A stretch of DNA of 64,000 nucleotides from Cladosporium sp. IMV 00045 (taxonomy: Eukaryota > Ascomycota > Dothideomycetes > Cladosporiales > Cladosporiaceae). Both the position numbers and the translations under genes were made by a program. Below the pieces are notes generated by a model, which saw only the letters and a list, made by a program, of their open reading frames with translations, was not told the origin of the DNA and did no database searches. Location: positions 31,237 through 95,236 of the forward strand of contig MSJI02000731.1 in assembly GCA_001931905.2 (NCBI GenBank), read 5' to 3'. This document shows positions 22,685-33,029 of this stretch, piece after piece (the first letter of the stretch is position 1; each line of letters opens with the position of its first letter).

Positions 22685-23103
22685 GGCGTTTAGGCGATCA
22701 TTTTCGTTAATACAAAAGTGATACAGTTTTCTCCGATAATGTTCGTATGGTCTCTGGTGCAGATATATTGTATAACTCCAAGGTTCATGTGTGTATCGAC
22801 GGAGATGGCGTTCAAGAAGAGCATGACGTTTCTTTGCAGTGCCTCCATTCATCAGCTGTGGAGAGTGGGGTCATCAGATAGGCCCACTTGATTGAGAGCA
22901 CGTCAGATAAAAGGCGACATCGCCATCGCGAGGAATCTCCCAATTACACATGTGCATGTATCGAAGTGACCCGACTAGTCTGGACTTCGTGGCTTTTCTA
23001 GCAGCTTCGCAACAGAAACCTTCCAGACTGGACGGTTCTTCTGGCAACAAGCCTCGCATTCTACCCTGTACTTTGCACCAACCATTCATCAACAAGCGAT
23101 AAC
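22685..23103. promoter_or_regulatory. Divergent promoter region, OXNAD1-like / 6PGDH-like genes
   Basis: 419 bp between two outward-facing starts. No clear motif was found, and no further gene. Confidence 0.4.
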
Positions 23104-24124
23104 ATGGCGAGCCCACTTGCTACTGTTGGCATACTCTCCATCGGCAGCATGGGCGTTGGCGTGGCACAGTTGCTCTCGGCGCATAATTACCGCGTAATTA
23201 CAAACGCTTCGGATCGAAGGTGAATCTCACCTGGGCAGTTGTATATGACTTTATTGACTGACTCGATTGCTTTCCTACAGCGAAGCGACCCAAAAGCGAG
23301 CCCAAGCAAACAATGTTGAGCTACTACCGACCGACTTGGCCCTCTGCAACGAGGCTGACTACATACTCTCCATCGCACCCCAGCGCGACGTGATCTCCAT
23401 CGTACAGCGAATCATCGCTTCGGCGAATGATCCAGGGTTCGCAAAGCGTCCCCAGCCGCTCTATTTTCTCGACCTCAACGCCGTGAGCCCGCGCTCCGCA
23501 CGCGCTACTGACGACCTTTTTGCATCTTCGGCACCGGCGATCAAATTGATCGATGGAGGCATCCTCGGCGGACCGCCGAGTTTGAAACCCGATGGCTCCT
23601 GGTCCCGACCGAGCATTGTCGTCTCTGGACCCAATCGTCTCCACGAAGCGCAGCCGAGCGGCGAACACCTCGCGGAAATTCTTCAAATCCGCCACATCAA
23701 TGACACGGTTGGCTCGGCGTCTGGGTTGAAGATGTGCTTTGCTGGAATCCACAAGGGTTTTACGGCGCTGGCGTTGCAGTCTTTGACCACGGCCCATAAC
23801 TTAGGCATCATGTCGGAGTTGCAGAAACATCTCAAGGAGTCGCCTCTGGGGCCACAAGTGGCTAAGAGTGTGCCTGCCATGCCGCCAAAGGCATACAGGT
23901 GGATCCGGGAGATGGAGGAGATAGCCGATACGTTTGAAGAGGATGGGGGGTTTTCAAAAGAGGAGAGTATCTTCAGGCCAATGGCTGAAGTGTATGAGTT
24001 GGTGACGAATGGTACCGAGCTCGGCAAAGAGCAGACGGAAAATCGACAGCGTGGTAAGACGGCGGAGGATGTTGCTGCACTGACGAGCGCTGGTTTGGAG
24101 AAGCGCAAGCTCAAGGTTGAGTGA
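23104..24124 (+). CDS. 6-phosphogluconate dehydrogenase-like NAD(P)-binding protein with DUF1932-type C-terminus
   Basis: A beta-hydroxyacid dehydrogenase-like protein; substrate not predictable. Exon 1 (23104-23219), a 61-nt intron and exon 2 (23281-24124) give 319 residues. The dinucleotide-binding loop is GILSIGSMGVGVAQLL, with Ser in place of the first loop Gly-adjacent Gly (GxxxxG kept). The strand YILSIAPQRDVISIV and the YFLDLNAVSP motif match the 6PGDH N-terminal fold. IDGGILGGPP is the conserved substrate-side loop. The C-terminal helical part (GSASGLKMCFAGIHKGFTALALQS) carries the catalytic Lys-like position. Its stop codon lies inside the 3' end of the converging QRI7 gene, a 14-bp overlap. 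Confidence 0.85.
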
Positions 24125-25577
24125 TCGCTTGGGACTTCTGAACTGCAGGCACGGGAACGCCGTGATGAAGCCATCCTTCAGCGCCCAAAATTCCTCCATC
24201 CTCTGCTCGTGGGTCCATCGACCATTTCCGGATGGGTGTAGCGTCGAGAGTGGTCTGGTAGCCAGACGTATACATTTCCATGCCAGCCCATGCGATCATT
24301 AATGCGTTGTCCGTGCAGAGATTCGGCGGTGGGAATGCCACTTTGATGTGTGAATAGCCGCGAGCGTCGAGCATGGCTCGAAGAAGATGACGGAGGTAGC
24401 GATTTGACGCAACACCGCCGGAAACAACAACGGTATCGATCTGTTGTGTGCTTTCTGTCGATGGCTTCTCAGAGTTTGACTTTGCCGTGTCGCTAAGGTA
24501 AAGCAGTATGCGAGAGGCGAGGTGCTCGAAAGACACCCGCAGGACTTCGCGAGCCATATCACGTCGTTCCTCGATTTCGATTGAATCCGGTTCACGAAGC
24601 TCGGCCGTGGAAGTACCATTGCTTCCTACCTTGAACTTCATAAAGCGCTGGACAGAAGTGAGCAACCCCGAGAACGAGAATGCCATTCTCTTCGATGACT
24701 TATCGCCAGTCTTGGACTGAGAGAGGGGAGCTCCAAGCGACCATCCCCATTTCGAAGGACGCCTGTCAAGCTCTTCCTGCCTCCTCGCTGGAGCAGTGTA
24801 ATTGTAGTCGCTCGCTCCACTGGGGAATGCGAAATCTTCCAATGCTCTACCGTACGGTGGTTTCATTAAATCCAACGGAAGCAACGCTCGAGCAGCTTTG
24901 TCTAAGCAGTCTCCAATCGCTATGTCCCCAGTTGAAGCGAGAATCTGATGGTCATTCAGACCTGCCGATTTCACGAGCATAGTATGCCCGCCGCTAGCGA
25001 GCACGCTCAGATATGGAAACGATGGCTGCAACGTCTCCGGAGTCCACGGTCCTTGGTACAAATCGGGCAGAGTCTCGAGCGTGGCACATAACCTCGGCGT
25101 CAGAGCATGCGCCTGCATGTGATGAACTCCAAGCAACGGAACTCCCCAGGCGAGAGACAGGCCTTTCGCAAGCTCAAGTCCGACTGTGAGGTTGCTTCGC
25201 ATGCCAGGACCGCGAGTTACAGATACGAATGTTGGATTTCGTCCAGCATTCTTCGCTATCGCGTCCGCAACGAGGCCTCCGAGTGTTGTTTGGTGAGAGT
25301 GCAGTGCTATCAATGGATGAATGCCGTTGTATGCCACACTGTTGGCGGTGATCCTCTCATGAAAGGCCACATGAGTCCGTAGGCTAGGAGTTCCGTGTGA
25401 TGTATTATCATCGTCGTTCTGTATTTCCAGTAGCGCAACCGAAGTATCGTCACAAGATGTTTCGATGGCCAGAGTCGATATGCCTGGTCGCCACGCCGAG
25501 TGCATGTGCCGAAGACGCGTGCCACATCCTCTGAGAGCACGTATTGGCCATCCTCCTCTCCGCGCGCCCACTAGCAT
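24111..25577 (-). CDS. QRI7: Mitochondrial tRNA N6-threonylcarbamoyltransferase Qri7 (OSGEPL1)
   Basis: Transfers the threonylcarbamoyl group to A37 of mitochondrial tRNAs decoding ANN codons. A single exon of 488 residues. A basic N-terminus (MLVGARRGGWPIRALRG) suits mitochondrial import. Kae1/TsaD motifs follow in order: TLAIETSCDDTSVAL, the metal-binding HHMQAHAL, SVLASGGHTMLV, IGDCLDKAARAL, AFSFSGLLTSV, VVSGGVASNRYLR and LCTDNALMIAWAG. A fungal insertion lies between the FPSGASDYNY and KRMAFSF segments. The 3' end overlaps the converging dehydrogenase gene by 14 bp. The 5' end faces the patatin gene, 299 bp away. Confidence 0.95.
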   Translation of the reverse strand: MLVGARRGGWPIRALRGCGTRLRHMHSAWRPGISTLAIETSCDDTSVALLEIQNDDDNTSHGTPSLRTHVAFHERITANSVAYNGIHPLIALHSHQTTLGGLVADAIAKNAGRNPTFVSVTRGPGMRSNLTVGLELAKGLSLAWGVPLLGVHHMQAHALTPRLCATLETLPDLYQGPWTPETLQPSFPYLSVLASGGHTMLVKSAGLNDHQILASTGDIAIGDCLDKAARALLPLDLMKPPYGRALEDFAFPSGASDYNYTAPARRQEELDRRPSKWGWSLGAPLSQSKTGDKSSKRMAFSFSGLLTSVQRFMKFKVGSNGTSTAELREPDSIEIEERRDMAREVLRVSFEHLASRILLYLSDTAKSNSEKPSTESTQQIDTVVVSGGVASNRYLRHLLRAMLDARGYSHIKVAFPPPNLCTDNALMIAWAGMEMYTSGYQTTLDATPIRKWSMDPRAEDGGILGAEGWLHHGVPVPAVQKSQAITQP

Positions 25578-25876
25578 CCCTGTTGGATCTCTTGTGATCG
25601 ATGCAGATATGCTTCGATATGTTTGAACCTCCTATTCGAGCCGAGTCTTCAGGCCTGATCAACGCCGAGGATTTGCGGTTCGCGGCTCCGCTGACGCTGG
25701 CGCCGAACGCCTGCCACATGGGCAGTGACGTCTTAACGTATTGCTGATGGGCTCGCATTGTCTCGCCCCAACCTTCGCCGACCGTTTACTCTTGCATCAA
25801 CCCTCAACCCATCCGCGGCGACCAATGTATATATATCTTCTAGAGCCTCCCATAGGCTGGCAGAACCCGTTTCAAC
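25578..25876. promoter_or_regulatory. Divergent promoter region QRI7 / patatin-type lipase
   Basis: 299 bp between two outward-facing start codons. A TATA-like tatatatat tract lies near 25828-25836, about 45 bp upstream of the lipase ATG on the plus strand. Confidence 0.45.
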
Positions 25877-28453
25877 ATGGCCGATGAGAAGAAGGCCAGC
25901 GACGGACCATCCGTGTCCGAATCAGATGCCTGGGATTACCATACCCTCCCGGACTGGGACGACGATTTCTACAATGAAGACGATATACTAGCCTTTGCTT
26001 CGGCCCTGTCAGCACCCGAGACCTCACCTTCCGAGGAAGATCTGCTCAACCCGAAGCGACAGAACGCCGAGTTCTTCACGGCACTCAACGACTGGAGGCC
26101 GGTGCATCAGCGCGTACGAGGAGACAGTCTGAGCAGCAATGGAGGCCATGATGGAAAGAGCAAGAAGTCGAAGAAGCAGAAGAAGTCTCAGCGCGGAAGA
26201 GATGAGACACGTGAAGGCTGGACCTATTCACTTGTCAAGTACCCACTGCTGCTATTCGTATTTGGCTGGCTCTTCGTGCTGTTCATGGGGTACTTGTTTA
26301 CACGATTATACATCTACTTGTACGAACAATATGTGACGTGGCGTGGTACAAGAGAGAGATTGAGGAAGAATCTGCGCAAGCAGACGAGTTACGAAGACTG
26401 GGTTAAGGGGGCTAAGGATTTGGACAGACATCTGGGCAGCGACAAATGGAAGGAGGATGAAGATTCGTCTTACTACCAGCCTCGCACTATCAAGCGAGTG
26501 CTTGTGGAGATGCGGAAGCTGCGCCATAATGCAGAGCAAGAGGAGCATGAGAACAGCAATGCACCTGGCTTTAGAGCGATTGACAACCTGCGCGGACTGG
26601 CAGAGGCTTGCGTGAAGAACAATTTCTCAGGGTTCGAGGATCCGCACCTGTATTCTGAGACCTACTACGGAACCAAAGACCTCGTACAAGCTTATGTGGA
26701 TGAAGTGTCAAGGACCTTGAAGTTCATGTTCTCGAGCTCTCAACTGTCTCAAAAAGAGAAGCGAAATCTCTCGAAACAGTTGGGCACGAACTTTGGCCGC
26801 ACTGCGCTTTGCTTGAGTGGTGGTGCGACTTTTGCGTACTACCACTTTGGCATTGCAAAAGCACTTCTGGACGCTGATGTCCTGCCCGATATCATCACAG
26901 GAACATCAGGCGGCGCCCTCGTGGCTGCCTTACTTGGAACCCGAACAAACGAAGAGCTGAAAAAGCTGCTCATCCCTGCACTGGCGCACAAAATCACCGC
27001 CTGTCACGATCCAATTTCCGTCTGGTTCCCTCGGTGGTGGCGTACAGGTGCTCGCTTCGAGAGTGTCGACTGGGCAAAACGCTGTTCCTGGTTCTGCTAT
27101 GGCAGTCTGACATTTCTTGAAGCTTACCAGCGTACCGGACGCAGTCTCAATGTCACCTGCGTTCCTTCAGATCCGCACTCACCAAGCATTCTTGCAAACT
27201 ATCTTACAGCTCCCGACTGTGTCATCTGGTCAGCGGTCCTGGCATCAGCTGCCGTTCCTGGTATTCTCAACCCGGTAGTCCTAATGCGCAAGACATCGAC
27301 TGGTCAACTCGAGCCGTATTCTTTCGGACACAAATGGAAAGATGGATCTTTACGAACAGACATCCCTCTGAAGAGTCTCAACCTTCACTTCAACGTCAAC
27401 TACAGCATTGTCAGTCAGGTGAATCCACATATCAATACATTCTTCTTCTCGTCTCGCGGCAGCGTTGGTCGACCCGTCACTCATCGCCGTGGACGCGGAT
27501 GGCGTGGTGGCTTTTTGGGCAGTGCAGCAGAGTTATATCTCAAGCAAGATCTCACCAAATGGCTCAAATTCCTCCGCCATCTCGAACTTTTGCCTCGACC
27601 ACTGGGACAAGATTGGAGCCAGCTATGGCTGCAGCGCTTTAGCGGCACGGTCACGATTTGGCCTCGGTGCGTCATCAGCGACTTCTGGCACATTCTCTCA
27701 GATCCAGACATGGATCGACTCGCACGCATGCTCCACGTAGGCCAATTGGCCGCCTGGCCGAAGCTCAAATTCATCAGTAATCGCATGGCGATTGAAAAGG
27801 TCATTCAAGAGGCCCGCCAAGCGACCAGGCCAGCAGAACAAGCACTCCCTACCCCTATGCCAAACGACAACGAACGCACAATGCGCAATGTTCTCTCCGA
27901 GGAAGACCTTAGGACGCTCCTCGAAAAAGCTCGAACCTCCGGCGGTCGTGTCGAAGTCCCTAGCAAGCGACCGACTCCCACGCTCGAGATTCCCAACCCG
28001 CTACCAGAGCAAAACCCACGCTCCGTCAGCCCATCCCTGAGCAAACGCCTAGGCGGATGGTTTGGGTCTCTCTCCCGCTCGCCCTCTCGCCACAACAGCG
28101 GCGACCTGGGACGATCATCACTCGCAAGCCCCGTAGAACACCACCACCGCCGCAGCAGCGTCATGGAAGAAATCAAGCGCCAAAGCGGCGTCTTCTTCGA
28201 CGACCCCGATATCGAAGAGAGCCCCGACGAGCAAGGGAGCGCAACAGACGCCGACGGCCACGAAACTGATCAAAGTGCTGATGTCGCACCGCTGGAGAAC
28301 GGGCGCGTAAGGCGAAGGGTGGAGCGGAAATTCGATGGGGGCGATTTCGGGTTTGATGGTGTTGATCCTGGGGAGGAGGATGCTGTTCAACGTTTGGGGA
28401 TTGGAGATGATGAAGATGAGGAGAGGGGGAGGGAAGGCACTTTAGTTGGTTGA
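25877..28453 (+). CDS. Patatin-like phospholipase / triacylglycerol lipase with membrane segment
   Basis: Probable acyl hydrolase of lipid-droplet or ER lipids, of the fungal TGL3/4/5-SDP1 patatin group. One exon, 858 residues. The acidic N-terminus is followed by a basic patch and one hydrophobic segment near residues 120-145 (YPLLLFVFGWLFVLFMGYLF). The DUF3336-like region precedes the patatin core. Core motifs are the oxyanion loop SGGATFAYYHFG, the nucleophile elbow GTSGGAL with catalytic Ser, and the DGS dyad Asp in KWKDGSLRTDIP. The C-terminus from about residue 660 is disordered, Ser/Pro-rich and then acidic, a likely phosphoregulated tail. Specificity (triacylglycerol, steryl ester or phospholipid) cannot be read from sequence. 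Confidence 0.92.
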   Translation: MADEKKASDGPSVSESDAWDYHTLPDWDDDFYNEDDILAFASALSAPETSPSEEDLLNPKRQNAEFFTALNDWRPVHQRVRGDSLSSNGGHDGKSKKSKKQKKSQRGRDETREGWTYSLVKYPLLLFVFGWLFVLFMGYLFTRLYIYLYEQYVTWRGTRERLRKNLRKQTSYEDWVKGAKDLDRHLGSDKWKEDEDSSYYQPRTIKRVLVEMRKLRHNAEQEEHENSNAPGFRAIDNLRGLAEACVKNNFSGFEDPHLYSETYYGTKDLVQAYVDEVSRTLKFMFSSSQLSQKEKRNLSKQLGTNFGRTALCLSGGATFAYYHFGIAKALLDADVLPDIITGTSGGALVAALLGTRTNEELKKLLIPALAHKITACHDPISVWFPRWWRTGARFESVDWAKRCSWFCYGSLTFLEAYQRTGRSLNVTCVPSDPHSPSILANYLTAPDCVIWSAVLASAAVPGILNPVVLMRKTSTGQLEPYSFGHKWKDGSLRTDIPLKSLNLHFNVNYSIVSQVNPHINTFFFSSRGSVGRPVTHRRGRGWRGGFLGSAAELYLKQDLTKWLKFLRHLELLPRPLGQDWSQLWLQRFSGTVTIWPRCVISDFWHILSDPDMDRLARMLHVGQLAAWPKLKFISNRMAIEKVIQEARQATRPAEQALPTPMPNDNERTMRNVLSEEDLRTLLEKARTSGGRVEVPSKRPTPTLEIPNPLPEQNPRSVSPSLSKRLGGWFGSLSRSPSRHNSGDLGRSSLASPVEHHHRRSSVMEEIKRQSGVFFDDPDIEESPDEQGSATDADGHETDQSADVAPLENGRVRRRVERKFDGGDFGFDGVDPGEEDAVQRLGIGDDEDEERGREGTLVG

Positions 28454-28841
28454 TCTGGTCATCTTTGGTTGGTTGACTTTGGCTGAACCCTATGAAGCGT
28501 TTAGAGCGGTTGCCTGAATTGAGAAGCATACATTGGTAGAAAAGCATTCATCATCATCCTAATTGTCCCTCGCGCGTATGACTCAGCTATTTGCAATCCT
28601 GTGAACGAGATACGATCACCTTCGCTCTTTGCCTTGAGAATGAACCGTGTCAATCTCTCTCCGTTATACTACATCTGACTTGGGCCAGCCATGTATCGCA
28701 GAAACTATTGCATGTTTCTTGGGAAAAGGAACGAGTGAAAAACAAACAATAAAATGAATAACGCGACACTTTGTTCTAGTGTGTATTGCTGTGGGATGCG
28801 CGGGAAAAATGTCAGGTCTGCGAGGATCAGACAAAAGAATC
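28454..28841. other. 3' flank of lipase gene, up to the tRNA
   Basis: 388 bp without a recognised gene. It includes an A-rich stretch near 28735-28760 (aaaaacaaacaataaaatg) that could be a poly(A) region. Confidence 0.35.
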
Positions 28842-28924
28842 AGCTCCCTCCCGTGATCGAAACAGGGACCTTAGGATATCTTGCATTGCTGCAATCCCAC
28901 GCTCTACCACTGAGCTAAAGAAGC
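28842..28924 (-). tRNA. tRNA-Cys (anticodon GCA) with a short intron
   Basis: Read on the minus strand from 28924, all four arms form. The acceptor GCTTCTT pairs with AGGGAGC (with two or three G-U pairs). The D arm is GCTC/GAGC with loop AGTGGTA. The anticodon stem is TGGGA/TCCTA. The variable loop is AGGTC, and the T arm is CCTGT/ACGGG around TTCGATC. The loop reads TT-GCA-G, then about 11 extra bases (CAATGCAAGAT) after position 37, then A, which is the canonical place for a nuclear tRNA intron. The base after the acceptor (position 73) is U, the known identity base of tRNA-Cys. The exact intron ends are inferred. Confidence 0.93.
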
Positions 28925-29106
28925 TGCTGTGCTATCATTGGTTGATGATGAATATCGATACAATATCCCCCATATATAATATTGTTACAATTTTGCGTAG
29001 CCATAGTGGACAAATAACTCGATTCACGGAAGCATAGTAATCAAAGAAGACACGAAACTGTCGTCACGCGATATCACGAATCAAAATTATCAAAGAGTAG
29101 TCATCG

Positions 29107-30102
29107 TCAAGCAGTAGCAGAAACCTCCTCAACCTTCACCCCAGCACCCTTCTTCTTCAACTCCTCCAACCTCAACAACTCCTGCTTCATCATCTCATTC
29201 TGCCTCCTAAGCCTCTCAGGAACAACCTCATCCCTCGTCCCCTCCACCCTCCACCCGTCCAACCTCTCCACTCCCAGAGCCTTCAAAGTCTTCCTCTCAA
29301 CAAGACTGTACTGACTCTCATCCTCCCGATCGAATCGCATCGGCTCCCTCAGACTCACCGGCGGGTTCGTGATGATCCTCACATTCCGTAGCTTGTTATT
29401 GCTAGCGCAGTGCAGCATGAGCGGATGCAAAAGGTAAACATCGCCGACCTGGCCGGTTGCTTCGACGAAGGACTCGCGCGGCATTGACTTTGCGACGTTG
29501 TTGAAGAAAGTCAGACCTTGCTCCGGCTCCCAGGTCGGGTTCTGAGCTCGCGGTGTCATGCGGGGGCTGACGCCTTCGGGGTGGTCGTGCAGGTGACGTG
29601 CCATGACCGGGATTGCGTCCGGACAGATCATCGTCCCACCTCCGCCAGCTTTGATGTCGGTGAAGAGAGGGATGACGAGCAGGCCTTGCTCGGGCGAGTC
29701 GAGAAAGTGTACGAAGAAGTCGCCGTCGACGTGCCATTCGGCTAGGTCGCGCGGGTCGGTCTCTTTGCCTTCAAGCTCGGCGGAGCCCAGGTTGACGATG
29801 AGCCCATCGCCCCATTGCCTGTGGTTGTCTGAGATTTTGTCTTCGCCTCCGAGAAGCTCGCCGATCGCAGCCCAGGCTTTGGGTGTGAATTCGGAGGCTT
29901 CGAAGCGGTTGTGGGCGGGCATGTTGGTTCGCAAAGTGTGCCAGGTGGATTTGTCGTTCGGGTCCATTCCGAGGCGTGTCCATACATTTGCGGTCACTTT
30001 GGCGGACTGCTCCTGGGTAAAGCAGTTTGACAGCTTGATCCATCCATGTTCGAGGAAGTGGTCGATGTCTGCTTGGGTGAGCACTTTTTCCTGCTGGGAC
30101 AT
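29107..30102 (-). CDS. Phytanoyl-CoA dioxygenase (PhyH) family protein
   Basis: A predicted Fe(II)/2-oxoglutarate-dependent oxygenase; substrate unknown. From the ATG at 30102 it has 331 residues. The double-stranded beta-helix core shows the iron ligands HVD in AEWHVDGDFFVHFLDS and the distal His in VYLLHPLMLHCASNN. A downstream Arg (LRNVRIITNPPVSL) is placed to bind 2-oxoglutarate. The C-terminus is Glu/Lys-rich coiled-coil-like sequence. The frame stays open to 30180. The sequence before the ATG (ctgcag directly ahead of acatg) resembles a splice acceptor, so a longer spliced N-terminus is possible. Confidence 0.85.
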   Translation of the reverse strand: MSQQEKVLTQADIDHFLEHGWIKLSNCFTQEQSAKVTANVWTRLGMDPNDKSTWHTLRTNMPAHNRFEASEFTPKAWAAIGELLGGEDKISDNHRQWGDGLIVNLGSAELEGKETDPRDLAEWHVDGDFFVHFLDSPEQGLLVIPLFTDIKAGGGGTMICPDAIPVMARHLHDHPEGVSPRMTPRAQNPTWEPEQGLTFFNNVAKSMPRESFVEATGQVGDVYLLHPLMLHCASNNKLRNVRIITNPPVSLREPMRFDREDESQYSLVERKTLKALGVERLDGWRVEGTRDEVVPERLRRQNEMMKQELLRLEELKKKGAGVKVEEVSATA

Positions 30103-30587
30103 GTCTGCAGTCTGTAAATTAGTCTGTTGCGAGTTCAGGCGAGGTGACATTAGATAGCAAGTCCATGTCTTTATAGGCACCAGATGAACGGGTCATCGGC
30201 ATGTATAATGGTCGATGTCCTTCCCAAAGAAGCAATAAGTGAGGGATGGATGGCAGACCGGCTAAAACCTGCGGCTAAAGCAAGCCGCCTCTTGAGTCTC
30301 ACCCACCGGCGTCTCTATTAGACCGATGCGGCGGTTTAGTCGCGGTAAACGCGTGCAATATGTAGAGGACTACAATGTTTATTCCGTAAGGTGTGAGTAC
30401 CACCGGTCGAAGATGCGGATTTCACAAGCATGTTCACATTGGAAGTGGGTCGAAAGAGCTAGAGTGTCGATCGTGTCTCTAAAATCAATACCAAGGCAAC
30501 CTTCACGTTGCACGCACCTAGACTTTATCCATAATTCGTTTTTGCATTGCAATCCTCTTCTGAGCGCCTTGTCACATAACCCTCAGA
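30103..30587. other. Intergenic region, PhyH gene start / VPS4 3' end
   Basis: 485 bp holding the PhyH-like gene's promoter and the VPS4 3' flank. Inverted GC-rich words near 30262-30300 (cggctaaagc, gccgcctcttgag) are too weak to call. No gene is seen. Confidence 0.35.
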
Positions 30588-31883
30588 CTATGCACCCTCG
30601 CTGCCGAACTCAAGCGTCCAGTCGGCGCTCCTCTTCAGATCTTCACCACTGACCGTAGGTCTTGAGCCCTTGATCGCCTTGACGAAGTCCTTGACTTGAA
30701 GGGGAGGCTCAAGCAACTGTTCAGTGTCCACGTCTACCCAGCTCATCTCAAGCGCGCCAGCATCCCCCGGACTGCAAGGCGTCAGCTTTTCCTCGCCATC
30801 CACTTCAACCTTCTTGTAGTGTGTTGCCGTTTGGATCTTTCGCACGGGCTGCATGAGCGCATCCTGAACAGCGATGGAGATATCGGAACCGGAGTAGCCT
30901 TCACTGAGTTTGGCTAGAGTCTTGTAGTCGTCTGCCTTGAGCTCGCAGGGAGTGCTGCCAACTGCGATCTCGAACATCCTCATGCGTGCGGGCTGATCGG
31001 GCAAGCTGATGTGCACGCGACGCTGGAAACGTCGACGAATAGCAGCATCTAATTGCCAGGGAATGTTGGTCGCACCAAGGATGAGCACGCCTTTGCTGTC
31101 GCGTCCAACACCGTCCATTTGTACCAGCAGCTCAGTCTTGATGCGACGAGACGCTTCCGACTCGCCTTCGCCTCTAGGTCCACAAAGCGCATCAATCTCA
31201 TCGATAAAGATAATGCTGGGCTTGTTCTCTCGCGCCAGATTGAACAGTTGCTTGACCAGTCGTTCCGACTCACCCATCCACTTGCTCACCAAGTCCGAAC
31301 TGCTGACCGAGAAGAACGTGCTGTTGGCTTCTGTTGCTACGGCCTTCGCAAGATAAGACTTTCCCGTACCGGGAGGACCGTAGAGTAGGATACCCTTCCA
31401 CGGCTGTCGCTTGCCAGTGAACAGATGCGGGAACTTGATAGGCAGAATGACCGCCTCCTTAAGCGCCTCTTTCGCACCCTCCAGACCTGCCACGTCCTCC
31501 CACTTGATGTTCGGCTTCTCAGTAAGAATAGCGCCGGCGAGTGCGCCTCTGAGCTTCTTGCTTTCCGCATCATCGCCATCGTCTTCCTTTCCTTGTCCGT
31601 TGCTCGCAGTTCCATTGTTTCCCATAGCAGCAGGTTTCCGCTTTTGACTATCTTGCTCTTCAATGTGTTTCTTCAGCTTCTCTGCGCGCTCCATGTATTC
31701 GCCAGCTTTGCCTCGGATCATGTCCTTTGACTTCGGGTTCTTCTCCCATTTCAGCGCAAGCATGAACAGCTCCAGCGCTGCGTAGTATTGCTGATACGCC
31801 TTCTCATATTCGCCCGCGGTGTCCTGTTCGATGGCCTTTTTGACGGTCTCGATTGCCCGTCCGAGGAAGTCGGTATTCGACAT
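30588..31883 (-). CDS. VPS4: VPS4 AAA-ATPase (ESCRT-III disassembly)
   Basis: Hexameric ATPase that disassembles ESCRT-III at endosomes and other membranes. A single exon of 431 residues, the family's normal length. The N-terminal MIT domain spans residues 4-80 ([24 protein letters not shown]), followed by a Gly/Asn/Asp linker. The AAA core begins [15 protein letters not shown]. It has Walker A GPPGTGKS, pore loop KWMGES, Walker [11 protein letters not shown], sensor 1 GATNIPW and arginine fingers in [10 protein letters not shown]. The beta domain and the C-terminal helix ending [11 protein letters not shown] are characteristic of Vps4 and separate it from katanin or spastin. It is divergent from prefoldin subunit 6. 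Confidence 0.97.
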   Translation of the reverse strand: MSNTDFLGRAIETVKKAIEQDTAGEYEKAYQQYYAALELFMLALKWEKNPKSKDMIRGKAGEYMERAEKLKKHIEEQDSQKRKPAAMGNNGTASNGQGKEDDGDDAESKKLRGALAGAILTEKPNIKWEDVAGLEGAKEALKEAVILPIKFPHLFTGKRQPWKGILLYGPPGTGKSYLAKAVATEANSTFFSVSSSDLVSKWMGESERLVKQLFNLARENKPSIIFIDEIDALCGPRGEGESEASRRIKTELLVQMDGVGRDSKGVLILGATNIPWQLDAAIRRRFQRRVHISLPDQPARMRMFEIAVGSTPCELKADDYKTLAKLSEGYSGSDISIAVQDALMQPVRKIQTATHYKKVEVDGEEKLTPCSPGDAGALEMSWVDVDTEQLLEPPLQVKDFVKAIKGSRPTVSGEDLKRSADWTLEFGSEGA

Positions 31884-32438
31884 GCTGGGCTTGAGCTGCT
31901 TTGTGCAGCGAGGGAGTTCCTAGATGCGGTGTTCTCGTACTTTTCACGGCCAGTAGTCTCTTAATGCAGTGAGTAACCACGTCGCAATGGAGGTCGTTGA
32001 TGGAGATAGAGGAAGTGGGGCTGATTAGACGCAGGTGCCCGGGAGATTTTCCGAGGATATGTGGCGGGAGCGAGTGTCGAGGAGTCTAGTCGAATGAGGT
32101 CCTCGTCTTCTTGTAGAGTGTAGCGGATGTGGAGTGACTGCAGATGTGAAGATTCAAGACGGGATGCTAGATGTTGTGTTGTTTGGGATCGAGGGCCTCG
32201 AGTCGTCAAAGCGCCTTGTGGAGAAGAACAGACGATTTGGCGGGGGTGTTTGCTTTGCACGTGAGCCCGCGTTTTCATCAACTTGAACGGCGAGAAGCGT
32301 TGGAGAGTCTCACCTTCAAACGCCACATACCACTTTGTAACAAGAGAATACACCCATTTTGGAGCAGTCGAACCTGTCAGCTGTCTCTCTATCATCCAGG
32401 AAAGATACACCTTCATCAACAGTCCAACAACAGGCAGA
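31884..32438. promoter_or_regulatory. Divergent promoter region VPS4 / prefoldin 6
   Basis: 555 bp between two outward-facing start codons. A CACGTG core is present near 32259-32264. No gene is seen. Confidence 0.4.
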
Positions 32439-33029
32439 ATGGAGCAACAAAAGCAACTCCAGTCATTGACAAATGAATATCAGTCACTCCAGAATGGTTT
32501 GTAATGCCGAAATGGCGGAAATTTCTTAAATCAAGAGATGCTAACACGCTGCAGACATGAGCGGTCTCGTCACCGCACGCCAAAAGCTTGAGAGTCAACA
32601 GCAAGAGAACAAGAGCGTACAGAAGGTTCGGTTATTGTTCCAAGGTGACGAGGCATATCGCATTCTAACTGAATTCAGGAGTTCAACTCACTAGATGATG
32701 ATGCTGGCATCTACAAACTGGTCGGCCCAGTCTTGCTGAAGCAGGACTCAACAGAAGCTAAGAGCACTGTGGACGGTCGTCTTGAGTACATTGGTGGAGA
32801 GATGTACGGCCATCGCGTTCTAAAGGCAGACGAGCATGATGCTAACAGCTTCCCAGCAAGCGCATTGAGGAAAGCATCAAGGAGATCACCGACAAGTGCG
32901 AAAGCATGAAGATGCAGGTATGTGGCAATTATTTGGACCTGCCCTAGAAGCCAGTGTGCAATACTAACTTTCAGATAGATCATGCAAATACAGGGAGCTA
33001 TGCAACAGCAAGGCGCTGCCCAAGGCTAG
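32439..33029 (+). CDS. YKE2: Prefoldin subunit 6 (YKE2)
   Basis: A beta-type subunit of the hexameric prefoldin chaperone, which hands unfolded actin and tubulin to the CCT chaperonin. Five short exons, 32439-32496, 32555-32625, 32679-32803, 32857-32917 and 32979-33029, join to 121 residues. The product is two helices around a beta hairpin: QKQLQSLTNEYQSLQND, then the hairpin DDDAGIYKLVGPVLLKQD and RLEYIGGEIKRIEESIKEI, ending QIQGAMQQQGAAQG. Each junction restores the family sequence. The last intron ends tcagatag, with the downstream AG giving the family reading. The upstream AG would change the frame. Confidence 0.93.
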
